A DNA stretch of 64,000 bases from Microbacterium capsulatum (GCF_030865425.1 NZ_JAVFCB010000006.1:213261-277260), one strand, 5' to 3'; positions 7,969-18,694 are shown, counted from the stretch's first letter. Made by a program: numbers and translations. The notes: generated from the sequence alone by a model not told the origin.

Positions 7969-9144
7969 ATGACCAACCGCGCAGACATGACGCTCACCTC
8001 CTCCGGCTTCTACGTGTCGCAGGAGGCGCCGATCCACCCCGACAACCCCATCGCCACCCCGACCGCGACGCCGCCGGACGTGCTGCGCTGCGCGTACATG
8101 GAGCTCGTCGTCACCGACCTCGCCGCCTCGCGCGTGTTCTACGTCGACGTGCTCGGCCTGTACGTGACCGAGGAGGACGAGGACACGATCTACCTCCGCT
8201 CCACCGAGGAGTTCATCCACCACAACCTCGTGCTGCGGCGCGGGCCGATCGCCGCCGTGGCGGCGTTCTCGTACCGCGTGCGCACCCCCGAGGACCTCGA
8301 CCGCGCGGTCGCCTTCTACACCGAGCTCGGCTGCGACGTGCGCCGCTCCGCGGACGGCTTCGTGAAGGGGATTGGCGACGCGGTGCGCGTCGTGGATCCG
8401 CTCGGCTTCCCGTACGAGTTCTTCCACCAGGCCGAGCACGTCGAGCGGATGAGCTGGCGCTACGACCTGCACATCCCCGGCGAACTCGTGCGCCTCGACC
8501 ACTTCAACCAGGTCACCCCCGACGTGCCGCGCGCCGTGAAGTACATGCAGGATCTCGGCTTCCGGGTCACCGAGGACATCCAGGACGAGGAGGGCACGGT
8601 CTACGCCGCGTGGATGCGCCGCAAGCCCACCGTGCACGACACCGCGATGACCGGCGGCGACGGCCCGCGCATGCACCACGTGTGCTTCGCGACCCACGAG
8701 AAGCACAACATCCTCGCGATCTGCGACAAGCTCGGGGCGCTGCGCCGCTCCGACGCGATCGAGCGCGGCCCGGGTCGCCACGGCGTGAGCAACGCGTTCT
8801 ACCTCTACCTGCGCGACCCGGACGGCCACCGCGTCGAGGTGTACACGCAGGACTACTACACCGGCGACCCGGACAACCCGGTCATCACCTGGGACGTGCA
8901 CGACAATCAGCGCCGCGACTGGTGGGGCAACCCCGTCGTGCCGTCCTGGTACACGGACGCGTCTCTCGTGCTCGACCTGGACGGCAACCCGCAGCCCGTG
9001 CTCGCCCGCACCGACACGAGCGAGATGGCGGTCACGATCGGCGCCGACGGGTTCAGCTACACCCGCGCCCCCGAGGACGGCGCCGCCGCCGAGGAGATGC
9101 CGGAGTGGAAGCAGGGCGAGTACAAGCTCGGCCACCAGCTCTGA
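7969..9144 (+). CDS. hpaD: 3,4-dihydroxyphenylacetate 2,3-dioxygenase (VOC-fold extradiol type)
   Basis: A 391-residue extradiol dioxygenase that opens the homoprotocatechuate ring with O2. Metal ligands are visible as His178 (RLDHFNQV), His237 (MHHVCFATHE) and Glu290 (GHRVEVYTQD); their spacing (59 and 112 residues) equals that of His155/His214/Glu267 in the Fe enzyme of Brevibacterium fuscum and the Mn enzyme MndD of Arthrobacter globiformis. The stretch WDVHDNQRRDWWGNPVVPSW is also typical. The N-terminus is about 23 residues longer than those homologues. Start ATG 7969 follows AAGGA. Whether iron or manganese is used cannot be read from the sequence. The upstream spacer is filled by a palindrome, so it may be partly uncoupled from hpaE. 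Confidence 0.95.
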   Translation: MTNRADMTLTSSGFYVSQEAPIHPDNPIATPTATPPDVLRCAYMELVVTDLAASRVFYVDVLGLYVTEEDEDTIYLRSTEEFIHHNLVLRRGPIAAVAAFSYRVRTPEDLDRAVAFYTELGCDVRRSADGFVKGIGDAVRVVDPLGFPYEFFHQAEHVERMSWRYDLHIPGELVRLDHFNQVTPDVPRAVKYMQDLGFRVTEDIQDEEGTVYAAWMRRKPTVHDTAMTGGDGPRMHHVCFATHEKHNILAICDKLGALRRSDAIERGPGRHGVSNAFYLYLRDPDGHRVEVYTQDYYTGDPDNPVITWDVHDNQRRDWWGNPVVPSWYTDASLVLDLDGNPQPVLARTDTSEMAVTIGADGFSYTRAPEDGAAAEEMPEWKQGEYKLGHQL

Positions 9145-9165
9145 GCCCCTTCGGGGTCCTCTCTC

Positions 9166-9273
9166 GGGGTCGTTGAGCGAGGACGCCGAAGGCGACCGAG
9201 ACGAAACGCGGTGATCCGCGGAGAACCGCGTTTCGTCTCACGCCGGCTTCGCCGGTGCTCGCTCAACGACCCC
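9166..9273. repeat. Intergenic palindrome family A
   Basis: GGGGTCGTTGAGCGAGGACG at the left pairs with CTCGCTCAACGACCCC at the right, with inner CGAGACGAAACGCGG against CCGCGTTTCGTCTC. It occupies the hpaD-hpaH gap. Confidence 0.9.
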
Positions 9274-9294
9274 TGACTTCGAGAGGATGTACCC

Positions 9295-10080
9295 ATGCTC
9301 CCCGCAGAAACGATCGCCGAGCTCGCCGACGAGCTCGCCGAGGCGGACCGCACGCACGGCGTGATCCCGCGCATCACCGCGCGGCACCCGGAGGCGACCG
9401 TCGAGGACTCGTACGCGATCCAGGGCGTCTGGCGCGACCGGCAGGTCGCCGCGGGCCGCCGGCTGGTGGGGCGCAAGATCGGGCTCACCTCGAAGGCGAT
9501 GCAGCAGGCGACCGGGATCACCGAGCCGGACTACGGCGTCATGTTCGACGACACCGTGTACCCGTCCGGATCCGAGATCCCGACGAGCCACTTCTCGAAC
9601 GTGCGGATCGAGGTCGAGCTGGCCTTCGTCCTGAAGCAACCGCTCGAAGGCCCCGACTGCACGCTCGAGGACGCGCTCGCCGCGATCGACTACGCCGTAC
9701 CCGCCCTCGAGGTGCTGAACTCGCACATCGAGCTCGAGGGCCGCACGATCGTCGACACGATCAGCGACAACGCGGCGTACGGCGCGATGGTGCTCGGCAC
9801 CGTGCACAAGCGCCCGGACGAGATCGACCTGCGCTGGGTGCCCGGGGTGCTCGCCAAGAACGGCGAGATCGAGGAGACCGGGGTCGCCGCCGGCGTCCTC
9901 GGCCACCCCGCGACCGGCGTCGCGTGGCTCGCGAACAAGTTCCACCAGCACGGCGCGCGCCTCGAGGCGGGTGAGATCATCCTGGCAGGATCGTTCACGC
10001 GCCCGATGTGGGTGTCCGCCGGCGACGAGGTGCTGTGCGACTACGGACCGATGGGAACCATCACATGCCGCTTCGTCTGA
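9295..10080 (+). CDS. hpaH: 2-oxo-hept-3-ene-1,7-dioate hydratase
   Basis: A 261-residue member of the FAH-fold hydratase family (HpaH, MhpD, DmpE). Typical motifs are RLVGRKIGLTSKAMQQATG, PDYGVMFDD, the metal-binding acidic strand RIEVELAFVL, PALEVLNSHIE and the C-terminal LAGSFTRPMWVSAGDEV. It adds water to 2-oxohept-3-ene-1,7-dioate to give 4-hydroxy-2-oxoheptanedioate, the aldolase substrate. The ATG at 9295 is preceded by GAGAGGA. It follows palindrome family A and overlaps hpaI by 16 bases, so the last two steps are co-translated. Length matches the family (about 260-267). Confidence 0.93.
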   Translation: MLPAETIAELADELAEADRTHGVIPRITARHPEATVEDSYAIQGVWRDRQVAAGRRLVGRKIGLTSKAMQQATGITEPDYGVMFDDTVYPSGSEIPTSHFSNVRIEVELAFVLKQPLEGPDCTLEDALAAIDYAVPALEVLNSHIELEGRTIVDTISDNAAYGAMVLGTVHKRPDEIDLRWVPGVLAKNGEIEETGVAAGVLGHPATGVAWLANKFHQHGARLEAGEIILAGSFTRPMWVSAGDEVLCDYGPMGTITCRFV

Positions 10081-10868
10081 CCCCCACCTTCCGCGATGTC
10101 CTGGCCGGCGCCGACCGCCCCCTGATCGGCATGTGGCTGTGCACCGGCTCGCCGGTCGCGGCCGAGCTCTGCGCCGGGTCGGGCGTGGACTGGCTGCTCA
10201 TCGACATGGAGCACGCCCCGAACACGCTGCCGTCCGTGCAACTGCAGCTACAGGTCGTCGCCGCTTACCCGGTGACGACCGTGGTGCGGGTGCCGTTCAA
10301 CGACCCGGTGATCATCAAGCAGGTGCTCGACACCGGCGCGCAGAACCTGCTCGTGCCGATGGTCGGCACCGCCGACGAGGCCGGCGCCGCCGTGTCGGCC
10401 GTGCGGTACCCGCCCGAGGGGATCCGCGGGGTTGGATCCGCTCTCGCGCGCTCCGGTCGATGGGGTCGCGTCGCCGGTTACGTGTCCGAGGCGTCGCAGC
10501 ACGTGTCGCTGCTCGTGCAGATCGAATCGGGCGACGCCGTGGAGCACGCCGCCGAGATCGCCGCGGTCGAGGGCGTGGACGGCGTGCTCGTGGGCCCGGC
10601 CGATCTCGCCGCGTCGATGGGCCTGCCCGGTCAGCAGACGCATCCCGACGTGCTCGCCGCGGTCCGCCGCGTGTTCGCCGCGGTCACCGCCGCCGGCAAG
10701 AAGGTCGGCGTGAACGCGTTCGACCCGGCCGCCGCCGACGCCTACCTCACCGACGGCGCGCACTTCCTGTCGGCGAGCGCCGACGTGACGATCCTGGCCC
10801 GAGGTTCGGAGACCCTGGCGGCCCGGTTCATCCCGGCCGCGCCCGACGGCTCGACCGACACGTACTGA
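10065..10868 (+). CDS. hpaI: 4-hydroxy-2-oxoheptanedioate aldolase
   Basis: A 267-residue class II (metal-dependent) pyruvate aldolase of the HpcH/HpaI family. Landmarks are DWLLIDMEHAPN (catalytic base region), VVRVPFNDPV, LVPMVGTADEA, RYPPEGIRGVG, the metal-binding glutamate in LVQIESGDAV and aspartate in VLVGPADLAASMG. It splits 4-hydroxy-2-oxoheptanedioate into pyruvate and succinate semialdehyde, ending the pathway. The ATG at 10065 lies within hpaH and only a weak GATGGGAAC precedes it, so translation probably depends on coupling to hpaH. Succinate semialdehyde could then be oxidised by the dehydrogenase at 27.2 kb. Confidence 0.94.
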   Translation: MPLRLTPTFRDVLAGADRPLIGMWLCTGSPVAAELCAGSGVDWLLIDMEHAPNTLPSVQLQLQVVAAYPVTTVVRVPFNDPVIIKQVLDTGAQNLLVPMVGTADEAGAAVSAVRYPPEGIRGVGSALARSGRWGRVAGYVSEASQHVSLLVQIESGDAVEHAAEIAAVEGVDGVLVGPADLAASMGLPGQQTHPDVLAAVRRVFAAVTAAGKKVGVNAFDPAAADAYLTDGAHFLSASADVTILARGSETLAARFIPAAPDGSTDTY

Positions 10869-10895
10869 GGTCGGTCTGGGCGTCCCCTTTTCCCG

Positions 10896-10956
10896 TTTCG
10901 AGGAGCGATGTTTGCTCTTGGACTGCGCGTTTGAGAGCAAACATCGCTCCTCGAAA
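10896..10956. repeat. Intergenic palindrome family B
   Basis: A 23-bp arm starting TTTCGAGGAGCGATGTTTGC (10896-10918) is matched exactly by its reverse complement at 10934-10956 around a 15-base loop. It lies after hpaI and before the DUF559-like gene; a second copy follows that gene. Confidence 0.92.
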
Positions 10957-11024
10957 ATGGATCTGCAGGCCGCTGCTGTGGATAACTCGGGCGACGGGGA
11001 GGGCGCAGAACGCAGAGTAGGGGC

Positions 11025-11999
11025 ATGCCTTCCCATCTCCCCCTGCCCGACGGCCTCGGATCCTCCTTCGCCGTCCGGCTCGCGCGCCGCAACGGAGTCG
11101 GAAACGGTCGGCTGCGCGGATCCGATCTACGCGCCCCCTTTCCCGGGGTGCGCGTGCAGACGGATCCCATCGATCTGACAGAGATCGCAGATCCGTATGA
11201 GAGACAACGTCAGGCCCGCATCGCGCGCGCCGCGGACTACGCGCCCCGTCTGCACTCGGGACACTTCTTCAGCCATCACACGGCCGCTTCGATCTGGGGA
11301 GCGCCCCTCCCGCTCGTTGTCGACGAGCACGGCCGTCCCGCACACGACGCCGACCTCGCTCTGCACGTCTGCGCCCTCGGCTCGGTGCCGCTGCCCCGCG
11401 CTGGCGGTGTGACGCGCCACCGCACGCTGCTCAGCATGACGGCGACGACCACGTACAACGGGTTTCGGGTGTCGTCGCCGGCCGCAACCTGGGCCTCGCT
11501 CGGGGAGCTGCGGGTGGTCGACATCGTGGCGCTCGGCGACTACTTCTGCCGGCAGTGGAAACCGGGCGCGGGGCGTCGTGATGTCGGCAGGCCACCGCTC
11601 GCGACGATCGAAGAACTCGAGGAGCTCATGGAGGCGGGTAGGCGCCGCGGTATCGCGAAGCTGAGAGAGGCGATCGGCCTCATCCGTGTCGATTCCTGGT
11701 CGCCGCGAGAGTCCCATCTGCGCTGGCTTCTCGTCGATTCGGGTCTTCCCGAGCCCGAGCTCAACGCCGATGTCTTCGATGAGCACGGCGCCTTCCTCGG
11801 TTGCGTCGACTTGGTCTATCCCGCGCAGAAGGTCGCCATCGAGTATCACGGGCTGCAGCATTCGAGTCAGTGGGCGCGCGACGTCGAGCGCGCGAACGCC
11901 CTGCGGGCTGCCGGATGGACGGTCATCGAGGTGACCGCATCGCTCCTCAACGACCCGACCGAACTGCTGCGACGGATCCGCGCCGCGTTGGCCCGGTGA
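11025..11999 (+). CDS. DUF559/Vsr-like endonuclease-domain protein of unknown role
   Basis: A 324-residue protein of a type common in Microbacteriaceae. The C-terminal third carries a restriction-endonuclease-like (PD-(D/E)XK, DUF559/very-short-patch-repair) core: CVDLVYPAQKVAIEYHGLQH gives the acidic residues, followed by RDVERANALRAAGWTVIEVT. The N-terminal part (about 60-150) has FFSHHTAASIWGAPLP and RHRTLLSM, as in proteins annotated AbiEi-like antitoxin N-terminal. The ATG at 11025 follows AGTAGGGG. It sits alone between two copies of palindrome family B. Codon use is slightly less GC-biased than its neighbours. Role unknown; a nuclease activity is inferred from fold motifs only. Confidence 0.72.
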   Translation: MPSHLPLPDGLGSSFAVRLARRNGVGNGRLRGSDLRAPFPGVRVQTDPIDLTEIADPYERQRQARIARAADYAPRLHSGHFFSHHTAASIWGAPLPLVVDEHGRPAHDADLALHVCALGSVPLPRAGGVTRHRTLLSMTATTTYNGFRVSSPAATWASLGELRVVDIVALGDYFCRQWKPGAGRRDVGRPPLATIEELEELMEAGRRRGIAKLREAIGLIRVDSWSPRESHLRWLLVDSGLPEPELNADVFDEHGAFLGCVDLVYPAQKVAIEYHGLQHSSQWARDVERANALRAAGWTVIEVTASLLNDPTELLRRIRAALAR

Positions 12000-12009
12000 T
12001 CAAGACCTG

Positions 12010-12068
12010 TTCGAGGAGCGATGTTTGCTCCTATTTCGCCCTTTTGAGAGCAAACATCGCTCCTCGAA
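12010..12068. repeat. Intergenic palindrome family B
   Basis: TTCGAGGAGCGATGTTTGCTC (12010-12030) pairs perfectly with 12048-12068. It is nearly identical to the copy at 10896-10956 and separates the convergent DUF559-like and thiF genes. Confidence 0.92.
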
Positions 12069-12091
12069 ACGGATCTAGCGGCCGGCCAGCC

Positions 12092-14214
<2,123 letters not shown>

Positions 14215-14463
14215 TCAGCCTCCCTGCACCGCGGTGACGACCTCGATCTCGTCCCCCGCGGCGAGCGCGCGGGCGGACCAGCGGCTGCGCGGGACGACGG
14301 TCCCGTCGACCGCGGCGGCGACGCCGAGGCGCCCGCCGTCGGCGCGGGATCCGTCCGGCCGCAGCGCATGACCGGTGAGGCGCACGACGAGGTCGAGCAG
14401 GGTCGCGCCCGACGCGACGGCGTGCTCGTCGCCGTTCACGCGGACGGTGAGGGTGTCGGTCAT
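14215..14463 (-). CDS. thiS: Sulfur carrier protein ThiS
   Basis: An 82-residue ubiquitin-like protein ending in Gly-Gly (IEVVTAVQGG), the tail that is adenylated by ThiF and thiocarboxylated. It begins MTDTLTVRVNGDEH, typical of ThiS; DGTVVPRSRW matches the central strand. It is slightly longer than the usual 65-70 residues because of an insert near RPDGSRADGG. Two ATGs overlap the thiO stop (ATGATG at 14461-14466); either start gives translational coupling. Confidence 0.94.
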   Translation of the reverse strand: MTDTLTVRVNGDEHAVASGATLLDLVVRLTGHALRPDGSRADGGRLGVAAAVDGTVVPRSRWSARALAAGDEIEVVTAVQGG

Positions 14464-15749
14464 CATCGGCCTTCCTGGAGGGTGAGGAGAAGGGGCGCCG
14501 CTTCGACGGCGGGCGGATCGGCCGTCAGCGCGGGCGGAACCGGATCGGCCGTCAGCGCGGGCGGATCGGCCGTCAGCGCGGACGGCGCCGGTGCGGCCAC
14601 GTCGCGAGCGGGCACTGTCGGCGACGCCGCGTCGGGTGCGGAGGCGAACGCCGGGAGCGGCCCGAACCGGAACGGATCCACCGCCGCGGCACGAGCGGGA
14701 TCCACCGGGATCCCCTCGACGAGATCCGCGCCGACCTCTGCGGCGAGCGGGGTGAGCAGCACCCCGTGCCGGTCGTACCCGGTCGAGACCACGAGGCCGG
14801 GCTCGACGACGCCGAGCAGCGGTGCCGCGTCGGGGCTGCCGGGGCGCGGGCGGGCGAGCATCTCGACGATCTCGCACTCGTCGATGCCGGGCAGGATCCG
14901 CTCCGCGTCGCGCAGCAGGGCGAGGACGCCCCCGGCCTGCACGCCGGCGACGCCGCCCTCGCGGACCGTCGCCCCGAGGACGACGGTGCCGTCCTCGCGC
15001 GGGACGAGGTAGACGGCGCGTCCGTGCACGAGCGCACGGATCGTACGGGTGAGCAGCGGCCGCAGCGCGGCGGGCACGCGCAGCCGCAGGATGTCGCCCC
15101 ACACCGGCCGCAGCGGCAGCACCGGAACCCCGGCGATGCCGGAGGTGGCGAGCCCGGCGGCGGCCACGACGACATCCGCCGCCACGCGCTCGCCCGAGGC
15201 CAGCCGCACGCCGGAGACGCGGCCTGCGTCGCGCAGCACCTCCGCGACCCGTTCCCGACGCACCCGCTCCCCGAGCAGCTCGAGCAGCGCGGCGGTGACC
15301 TGGCGCGGGTCGATCTGGTGGTCGTCGGCGACGAGCACGGCGGCGCTGACCGCGGGAGCGAGCGCGGGCTCGAGCTCACGGGCGCGGGATCCGGTCACGC
15401 GCCCGGCCGACGGGCCCTGCAGCGCGGCGAGCTGCGCAAGGGTCTCACGATCCGCCGCGTCCACGGCGACGGACAGGGTCTCGGTCACGCGATGGCCGAC
15501 AGCGCGGCCGGCGTCGGCCTCCAGCCGCGCGACGAAATCCGGGTAGCGCGCGGCGGAGTCCGCCATGAGCGGGTGCAGGGCGTCCTGGGCCCAGGCGATC
15601 TCGGTCACGGCGGCGAGCATCCCGGCCGCCGCGAGGCTCGCCCCGGACGCGGGCGCCGGGTCGAAGACGACCACCTCGTGCCCGCGCCGATCCAGCTCGA
15701 CGGCGGTGGCCAGGCCGATGATCCCGGCGCCGGCGACGGCGATGCGCAT
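14463..15749 (-). CDS. thiO: Glycine oxidase ThiO
   Basis: A 428-residue FAD-dependent amine oxidase of the DAO family supplying dehydroglycine for thiazole synthesis. The N-terminus is the FAD site (RIAVAGAGIIGLATAVELDR); further signs are AAAGMLAAVTE, HQIDPRQVTAALLE and the C-terminal VVSTGYDRHGVLLTPL. After residue about 370 there is a tail of repeated ALTADPP blocks, encoded by GGATCGGCCGTCAGCGC repeats (14511-14590), which is not part of the conserved enzyme. The first gene behind a TPP riboswitch, start ATG 15749. Confidence 0.94.
   Translation of the reverse strand: MRIAVAGAGIIGLATAVELDRRGHEVVVFDPAPASGASLAAAGMLAAVTEIAWAQDALHPLMADSAARYPDFVARLEADAGRAVGHRVTETLSVAVDAADRETLAQLAALQGPSAGRVTGSRARELEPALAPAVSAAVLVADDHQIDPRQVTAALLELLGERVRRERVAEVLRDAGRVSGVRLASGERVAADVVVAAAGLATSGIAGVPVLPLRPVWGDILRLRVPAALRPLLTRTIRALVHGRAVYLVPREDGTVVLGATVREGGVAGVQAGGVLALLRDAERILPGIDECEIVEMLARPRPGSPDAAPLLGVVEPGLVVSTGYDRHGVLLTPLAAEVGADLVEGIPVDPARAAAVDPFRFGPLPAFASAPDAASPTVPARDVAAPAPSALTADPPALTADPVPPALTADPPAVEAAPLLLTLQEGR
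14511..14590. repeat. Tandem repeat coding the ThiO C-terminal tail
   Basis: The element GGATCGGCCGTCAGCGCGG recurs three times at spacings of 21-27 bases. It adds ALTADP-type repeats to the ThiO C-terminus without changing the reading frame. Confidence 0.75.
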
Positions 15750-15753
15750 GCGT

Positions 15754-15845
15754 GCCCCTTCCTACGACGGCATGACCCGTTTCAGGTTCGGCGGTCGGCA
15801 CAAGGCCCTCTCAGCCCTCTTGGGCTCCCGCGGACCCCTCTACCC
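15754..15845 (-). promoter_or_regulatory. TPP riboswitch (THI element) upstream of thiO
   Basis: Read on the minus strand, the leader has the THI-box landmarks in order: a GGGGTCCGCGGGAGCCC arm, the invariant CTGAGA (within GGGCTGAGAGGGCC), then CCGAACCTGAAACGGGTCATGCCG and CGTAGGAAGG before the thiO start. TPP binding normally blocks translation or transcription of thiamine genes. The short gap to the thiO ATG suggests control of translation start. Confidence 0.93.
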
Positions 15846-15846
15846 T
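15841..15846 (+). promoter_or_regulatory. -10 element for leaderless thiE
   Basis: TACCCT ends 7 bases before the thiE ATG with no Shine-Dalgarno between, the arrangement of actinobacterial leaderless genes (TANNNT, then 6-8 bases to the start codon). Confidence 0.5.
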
Positions 15847-15853
15847 AGGGCTT

Positions 15854-16558
15854 ATGCCCGCACCGCTGAACCCCTTCCCGACACGAACCGACTCGGAAGC
15901 CGCGCCCGCCGCCCTGGGTGCCCGGCGCAGGGAGCTCCTCGCCGACGCCCGGCTGTACCTGTGCACGACCGCGCGCACGGCCACCGGCGATCTGGAGGAG
16001 TTCCTCGATGCGGCCTACGCGGGTGGCGTCGACATCGTGCAGCTGCGCGACAAGGGGCTCGAGGCGCGGGCCGAGATCGAGGCGCTGGAGATCCTCGCCG
16101 CCGTCGCCCGACGCCACGGCAAGCTCTTCTCCGTGAACGACCGCGCCGACGTCGCGGCCCTCGTCGGTGCGGACGTGTTCCACGTCGGCCAGGGCGACCT
16201 CACCACCGCCCAGGCCCGCCGGCTGCTCGGCGACGACGTGATCCTCGGCCGTTCCACGCACTCCGCGGGGCAGGCCGCCGAGGCGGACGCCGACCCCGGC
16301 CTGGACTACTTCTGCGTCGGCCCGGTCTGGGAGACCCCGACCAAGCCGGGCCGCGCCGCGGTCGGCCTCGACCCGCTGCGAGCGGTCGCCGCGACCGGCA
16401 CCGCCAAGCCGTGGTTCGCGATCGGCGGCGTCGCGGCGGGCGCCCGGCTGGACGAGGTGCGGTCTGCGGGTGCGACCCGGGTGGTCGTCGTCCGCGCGAT
16501 CACCGAGGCGGAGGATCCCCGGTCCGCCGCCGTGGCCCTCCGCGCCCAGCTCGGCTGA
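15854..16558 (+). CDS. thiE: Thiamine phosphate synthase
   Basis: A 234-residue TIM-barrel enzyme joining the pyrimidine and thiazole halves of thiamine. Motifs: LYLCTT at the first strand, [62 protein letters not shown] and WFAIGGV. It is divergent from thiO; the start codon is only about 10 bases from the 5' end of the TPP riboswitch, so the thiO promoter must overlap the thiE coding start. With no ribosome-binding site upstream, thiE is probably translated from a leaderless mRNA and is itself outside riboswitch control. Confidence 0.95.
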   Translation: MPAPLNPFPTRTDSEAAPAALGARRRELLADARLYLCTTARTATGDLEEFLDAAYAGGVDIVQLRDKGLEARAEIEALEILAAVARRHGKLFSVNDRADVAALVGADVFHVGQGDLTTAQARRLLGDDVILGRSTHSAGQAAEADADPGLDYFCVGPVWETPTKPGRAAVGLDPLRAVAATGTAKPWFAIGGVAAGARLDEVRSAGATRVVVVRAITEAEDPRSAAVALRAQLG

Positions 16559-16585
16559 GGGATCCCCTCCCGCCGCCGAGCCCCC

Positions 16586-16648
16586 GTTTCGGGGAGCGAT
16601 GTTCGTCGTCGAAACGCCATCCGCACAGCGAACATCGCTCCTCGAAAC
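16586..16648. repeat. Intergenic palindrome family B (diverged copy)
   Basis: GTTTCGGGGAGCGATGTTCG (16586-16605) pairs with CGAACATCGCTCCTCGAAAC (16629-16648), one mismatch. It follows thiE and shares the GAGCGATGTT core with the copies at 10.9 and 12.0 kb. Confidence 0.88.
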
Positions 16649-16707
16649 GCCGAGAGACGACGCGCCCCGAGTGGCGCATTCATAGCCCGGGACGGCAGGA
16701 TGAAAAC

Positions 16708-17436
16708 ATGACGTTCCCCGCCCTCGCGCCCCTCGCCGACCGCGCGGCCCTGTTCGCCGCCCTCCGTCAGGACCAGCTGGTCGCCGCGACCGCCGCCCTG
16801 GGCGAGCACCGCTGGGATGCGGATCTGGCCGCCGGGACGCTCACCTTCACCTCCGAGACGGACCCTTCCCGCCAGCTCGTCGCCCGTGCCTCGCTCGTCG
16901 CGACCATCGCGCCCGGACCGCGCTCGCTGATGTGGGCGTGGGCGCACCCGCAGGGCGGCGCCGACCCGTCGATCGCCGCGCTGCGCGACTACGGCACGAC
17001 CTACGCCCTGACCGAGCTGGCGCAGCCCGAGCTGCCGTTCCCGGCCGAGGCCGACGCGGATGTCGACGCCTGGATCGCCGCAGCCGCGCACCAGATCGGC
17101 GCGATCGCGGAGGAGATCACCGGCCGTTCCCCGTACTACTCCGCGCCGGTCGGCAGCGGCACCCGCGCGGTGTTCCTGCTCGACGCCCCGCTCGCGCCGC
17201 TCACGGTGGCCGACGCGGTGACCGCCCTCCCCCGGATCCTCTCCGAGCTCACCCTCTCCGACCCGCGCTCCTCGGTGTGGGACCTCGCCCGGCTCGCGGG
17301 CTGGAGCATGCAGTGGACGGACGAGGCGTACTCCGGCGCGGTCGTGGGCGATGCCAGCGGCAGCGCGACGTTCCACTTCGACGAGTACGCCCGGATCTCG
17401 GGCGTCGAGTCGCAGCTGGGCGCCCCCCGGGCCTGA
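16708..17436 (+). CDS. Uncharacterised protein, DUF6882-like
   Basis: A 242-residue soluble protein without signal peptide or membrane segment. [11 protein letters not shown] and the closing [17 protein letters not shown] resemble small actinobacterial proteins grouped as DUF6882; I do not recognise catalytic motifs. The ATG at 16708 has AGGA eight bases upstream. It follows a family B palindrome, so it is probably transcribed separately from thiE, and the next gene starts 33 bases downstream. Function unknown; assignment to that family is from memory of its WAW-type motif and is tentative. Confidence 0.65.
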   Translation: MTFPALAPLADRAALFAALRQDQLVAATAALGEHRWDADLAAGTLTFTSETDPSRQLVARASLVATIAPGPRSLMWAWAHPQGGADPSIAALRDYGTTYALTELAQPELPFPAEADADVDAWIAAAAHQIGAIAEEITGRSPYYSAPVGSGTRAVFLLDAPLAPLTVADAVTALPRILSELTLSDPRSSVWDLARLAGWSMQWTDEAYSGAVVGDASGSATFHFDEYARISGVESQLGAPRA

Positions 17437-17469
17437 CCCGCGCTCGACCGAGCCCTTTCCGGACCCCCG

Positions 17470-18675
17470 ATGCGCGCCGCCCCGCGCCTCGGCGTCGTCC
17501 TGGCCCTCGTCGCGGCCGCTCTGCTGCTCGTCGCAGCCCCCGCCGACGCGCACGTGACCACGGTTGCCTACGCCGATCTCACGGCGGCGAACCCGACCGA
17601 CGTGCGCGTCGAGTTCGACCTGCAGTACGAGCTGCTCAGCGCCTCCGCCGCGAAGGCGCAGAACGATCCGTCGCTCTTCGAACAGGCTGTCGGGGATCCG
17701 CAGCCGGGCGCCGAGAACCAGGTCCTCGCCGATCACGCCGCCGCGATCCTCGCGTACACGACCGCCCGGTTCACGGTCTCCGCCGAGGACGGCACCCCCT
17801 GCCGGCCGCAGCCCGACGGGCCCGCCGGCTTCCACAACCGCGACGCGACCGACTACGCGCGCTTCGCGGTCCGCTACGTCTGCGGATCCGCGCACGGCGG
17901 GGCGTACCTGGTGCGCAGTGCGCTGTTCCCGGACTCCGAGGGCCAGGTGAAGGACACGAAGACGATCGTGACCTACACCCTCGACGGGCGCAGAGGCAGC
18001 GCCGCCCTGGACGCCGCGCATCCGCAGTTCTCCACCGCGCAGCCGTGGACGGACCGGTTCGCCGAGTTCTTCCTGCTCGGCGCGGAGCACCTGCTCACCG
18101 GGCTCGACCACATCCTGTTCCTCGTCGCGCTCATCGTCGGTTCGCGCCGGCTCCGCGACGTCGTGTTCGCCGCGACCGCCTTCACGGTCGCGCACTCGGT
18201 GACGTTCCTGCTCGCCGCACTCGGCCTCGTGCACGTGCCGTCGCGGGTCGTCGAGCCGGCGATCGCCCTGTCGATCGCCGCCGTCGCCGGCTGGTTCCTG
18301 TGGACCGCCCGCCGGCGGACGCCCACGCAGGTGCTGGATCCGACGAGGCCGGCGGGTCCGCGGATCCCCTCCCGGGCGGCGACGGCCGTGCGACTGGGGA
18401 TCGTGTTCTCGTTCGGGCTCGTGCACGGGCTCGGCTTCGCGAGCGCCCTGAACATCCAGGAGCCGTGGTCGTGGACCCTGCTCTGGTCGCTGCTCGTGTT
18501 CAATCTCGGGATCGAGGCGGTGCAGCTCGCGATCATCGCGATCCTGTTCCCGCCGCTCTCTCTGCTGCGCCGGCGGGCGCCGCGCACGGCGACGGTGCTC
18601 AGCGTGATCGTCGCCGCGGTCGTGCTGGTGTTCGGCCTGGTCTGGCTCGTGCAGCGCGCTCTCGGCCTCGGCTGA
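17470..18675 (+). CDS. HupE/UreJ-like membrane protein with secreted N-terminal domain
   Basis: A 401-residue protein. Residues 1-26 are a signal peptide ([18 protein letters not shown]). Residues about 27-195 form an exported domain starting [10 protein letters not shown] with one cysteine pair (TPCRPQ, RYVCGS). From about 200 on it has six or so hydrophobic helices beginning [22 protein letters not shown], the HupE/UreJ_2 signature, and ending [15 protein letters not shown]. Family members are linked to metal (nickel, cobalt or copper) handling but most are uncharacterised. No urease or hydrogenase genes are nearby, so the substrate stays open. ATG 17470 follows the preceding gene by 33 bases. 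Confidence 0.8.
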   Translation: MRAAPRLGVVLALVAAALLLVAAPADAHVTTVAYADLTAANPTDVRVEFDLQYELLSASAAKAQNDPSLFEQAVGDPQPGAENQVLADHAAAILAYTTARFTVSAEDGTPCRPQPDGPAGFHNRDATDYARFAVRYVCGSAHGGAYLVRSALFPDSEGQVKDTKTIVTYTLDGRRGSAALDAAHPQFSTAQPWTDRFAEFFLLGAEHLLTGLDHILFLVALIVGSRRLRDVVFAATAFTVAHSVTFLLAALGLVHVPSRVVEPAIALSIAAVAGWFLWTARRRTPTQVLDPTRPAGPRIPSRAATAVRLGIVFSFGLVHGLGFASALNIQEPWSWTLLWSLLVFNLGIEAVQLAIIAILFPPLSLLRRRAPRTATVLSVIVAAVVLVFGLVWLVQRALGLG

Positions 18676-18694
18676 GCGGAGACCTGCCGCGGCC

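Noticed and set aside
11025..12068. Toxin-antitoxin or defence island around the DUF559-like gene
   Set aside because: No partner gene, methyltransferase or other defence gene is adjacent; only palindromes flank it.
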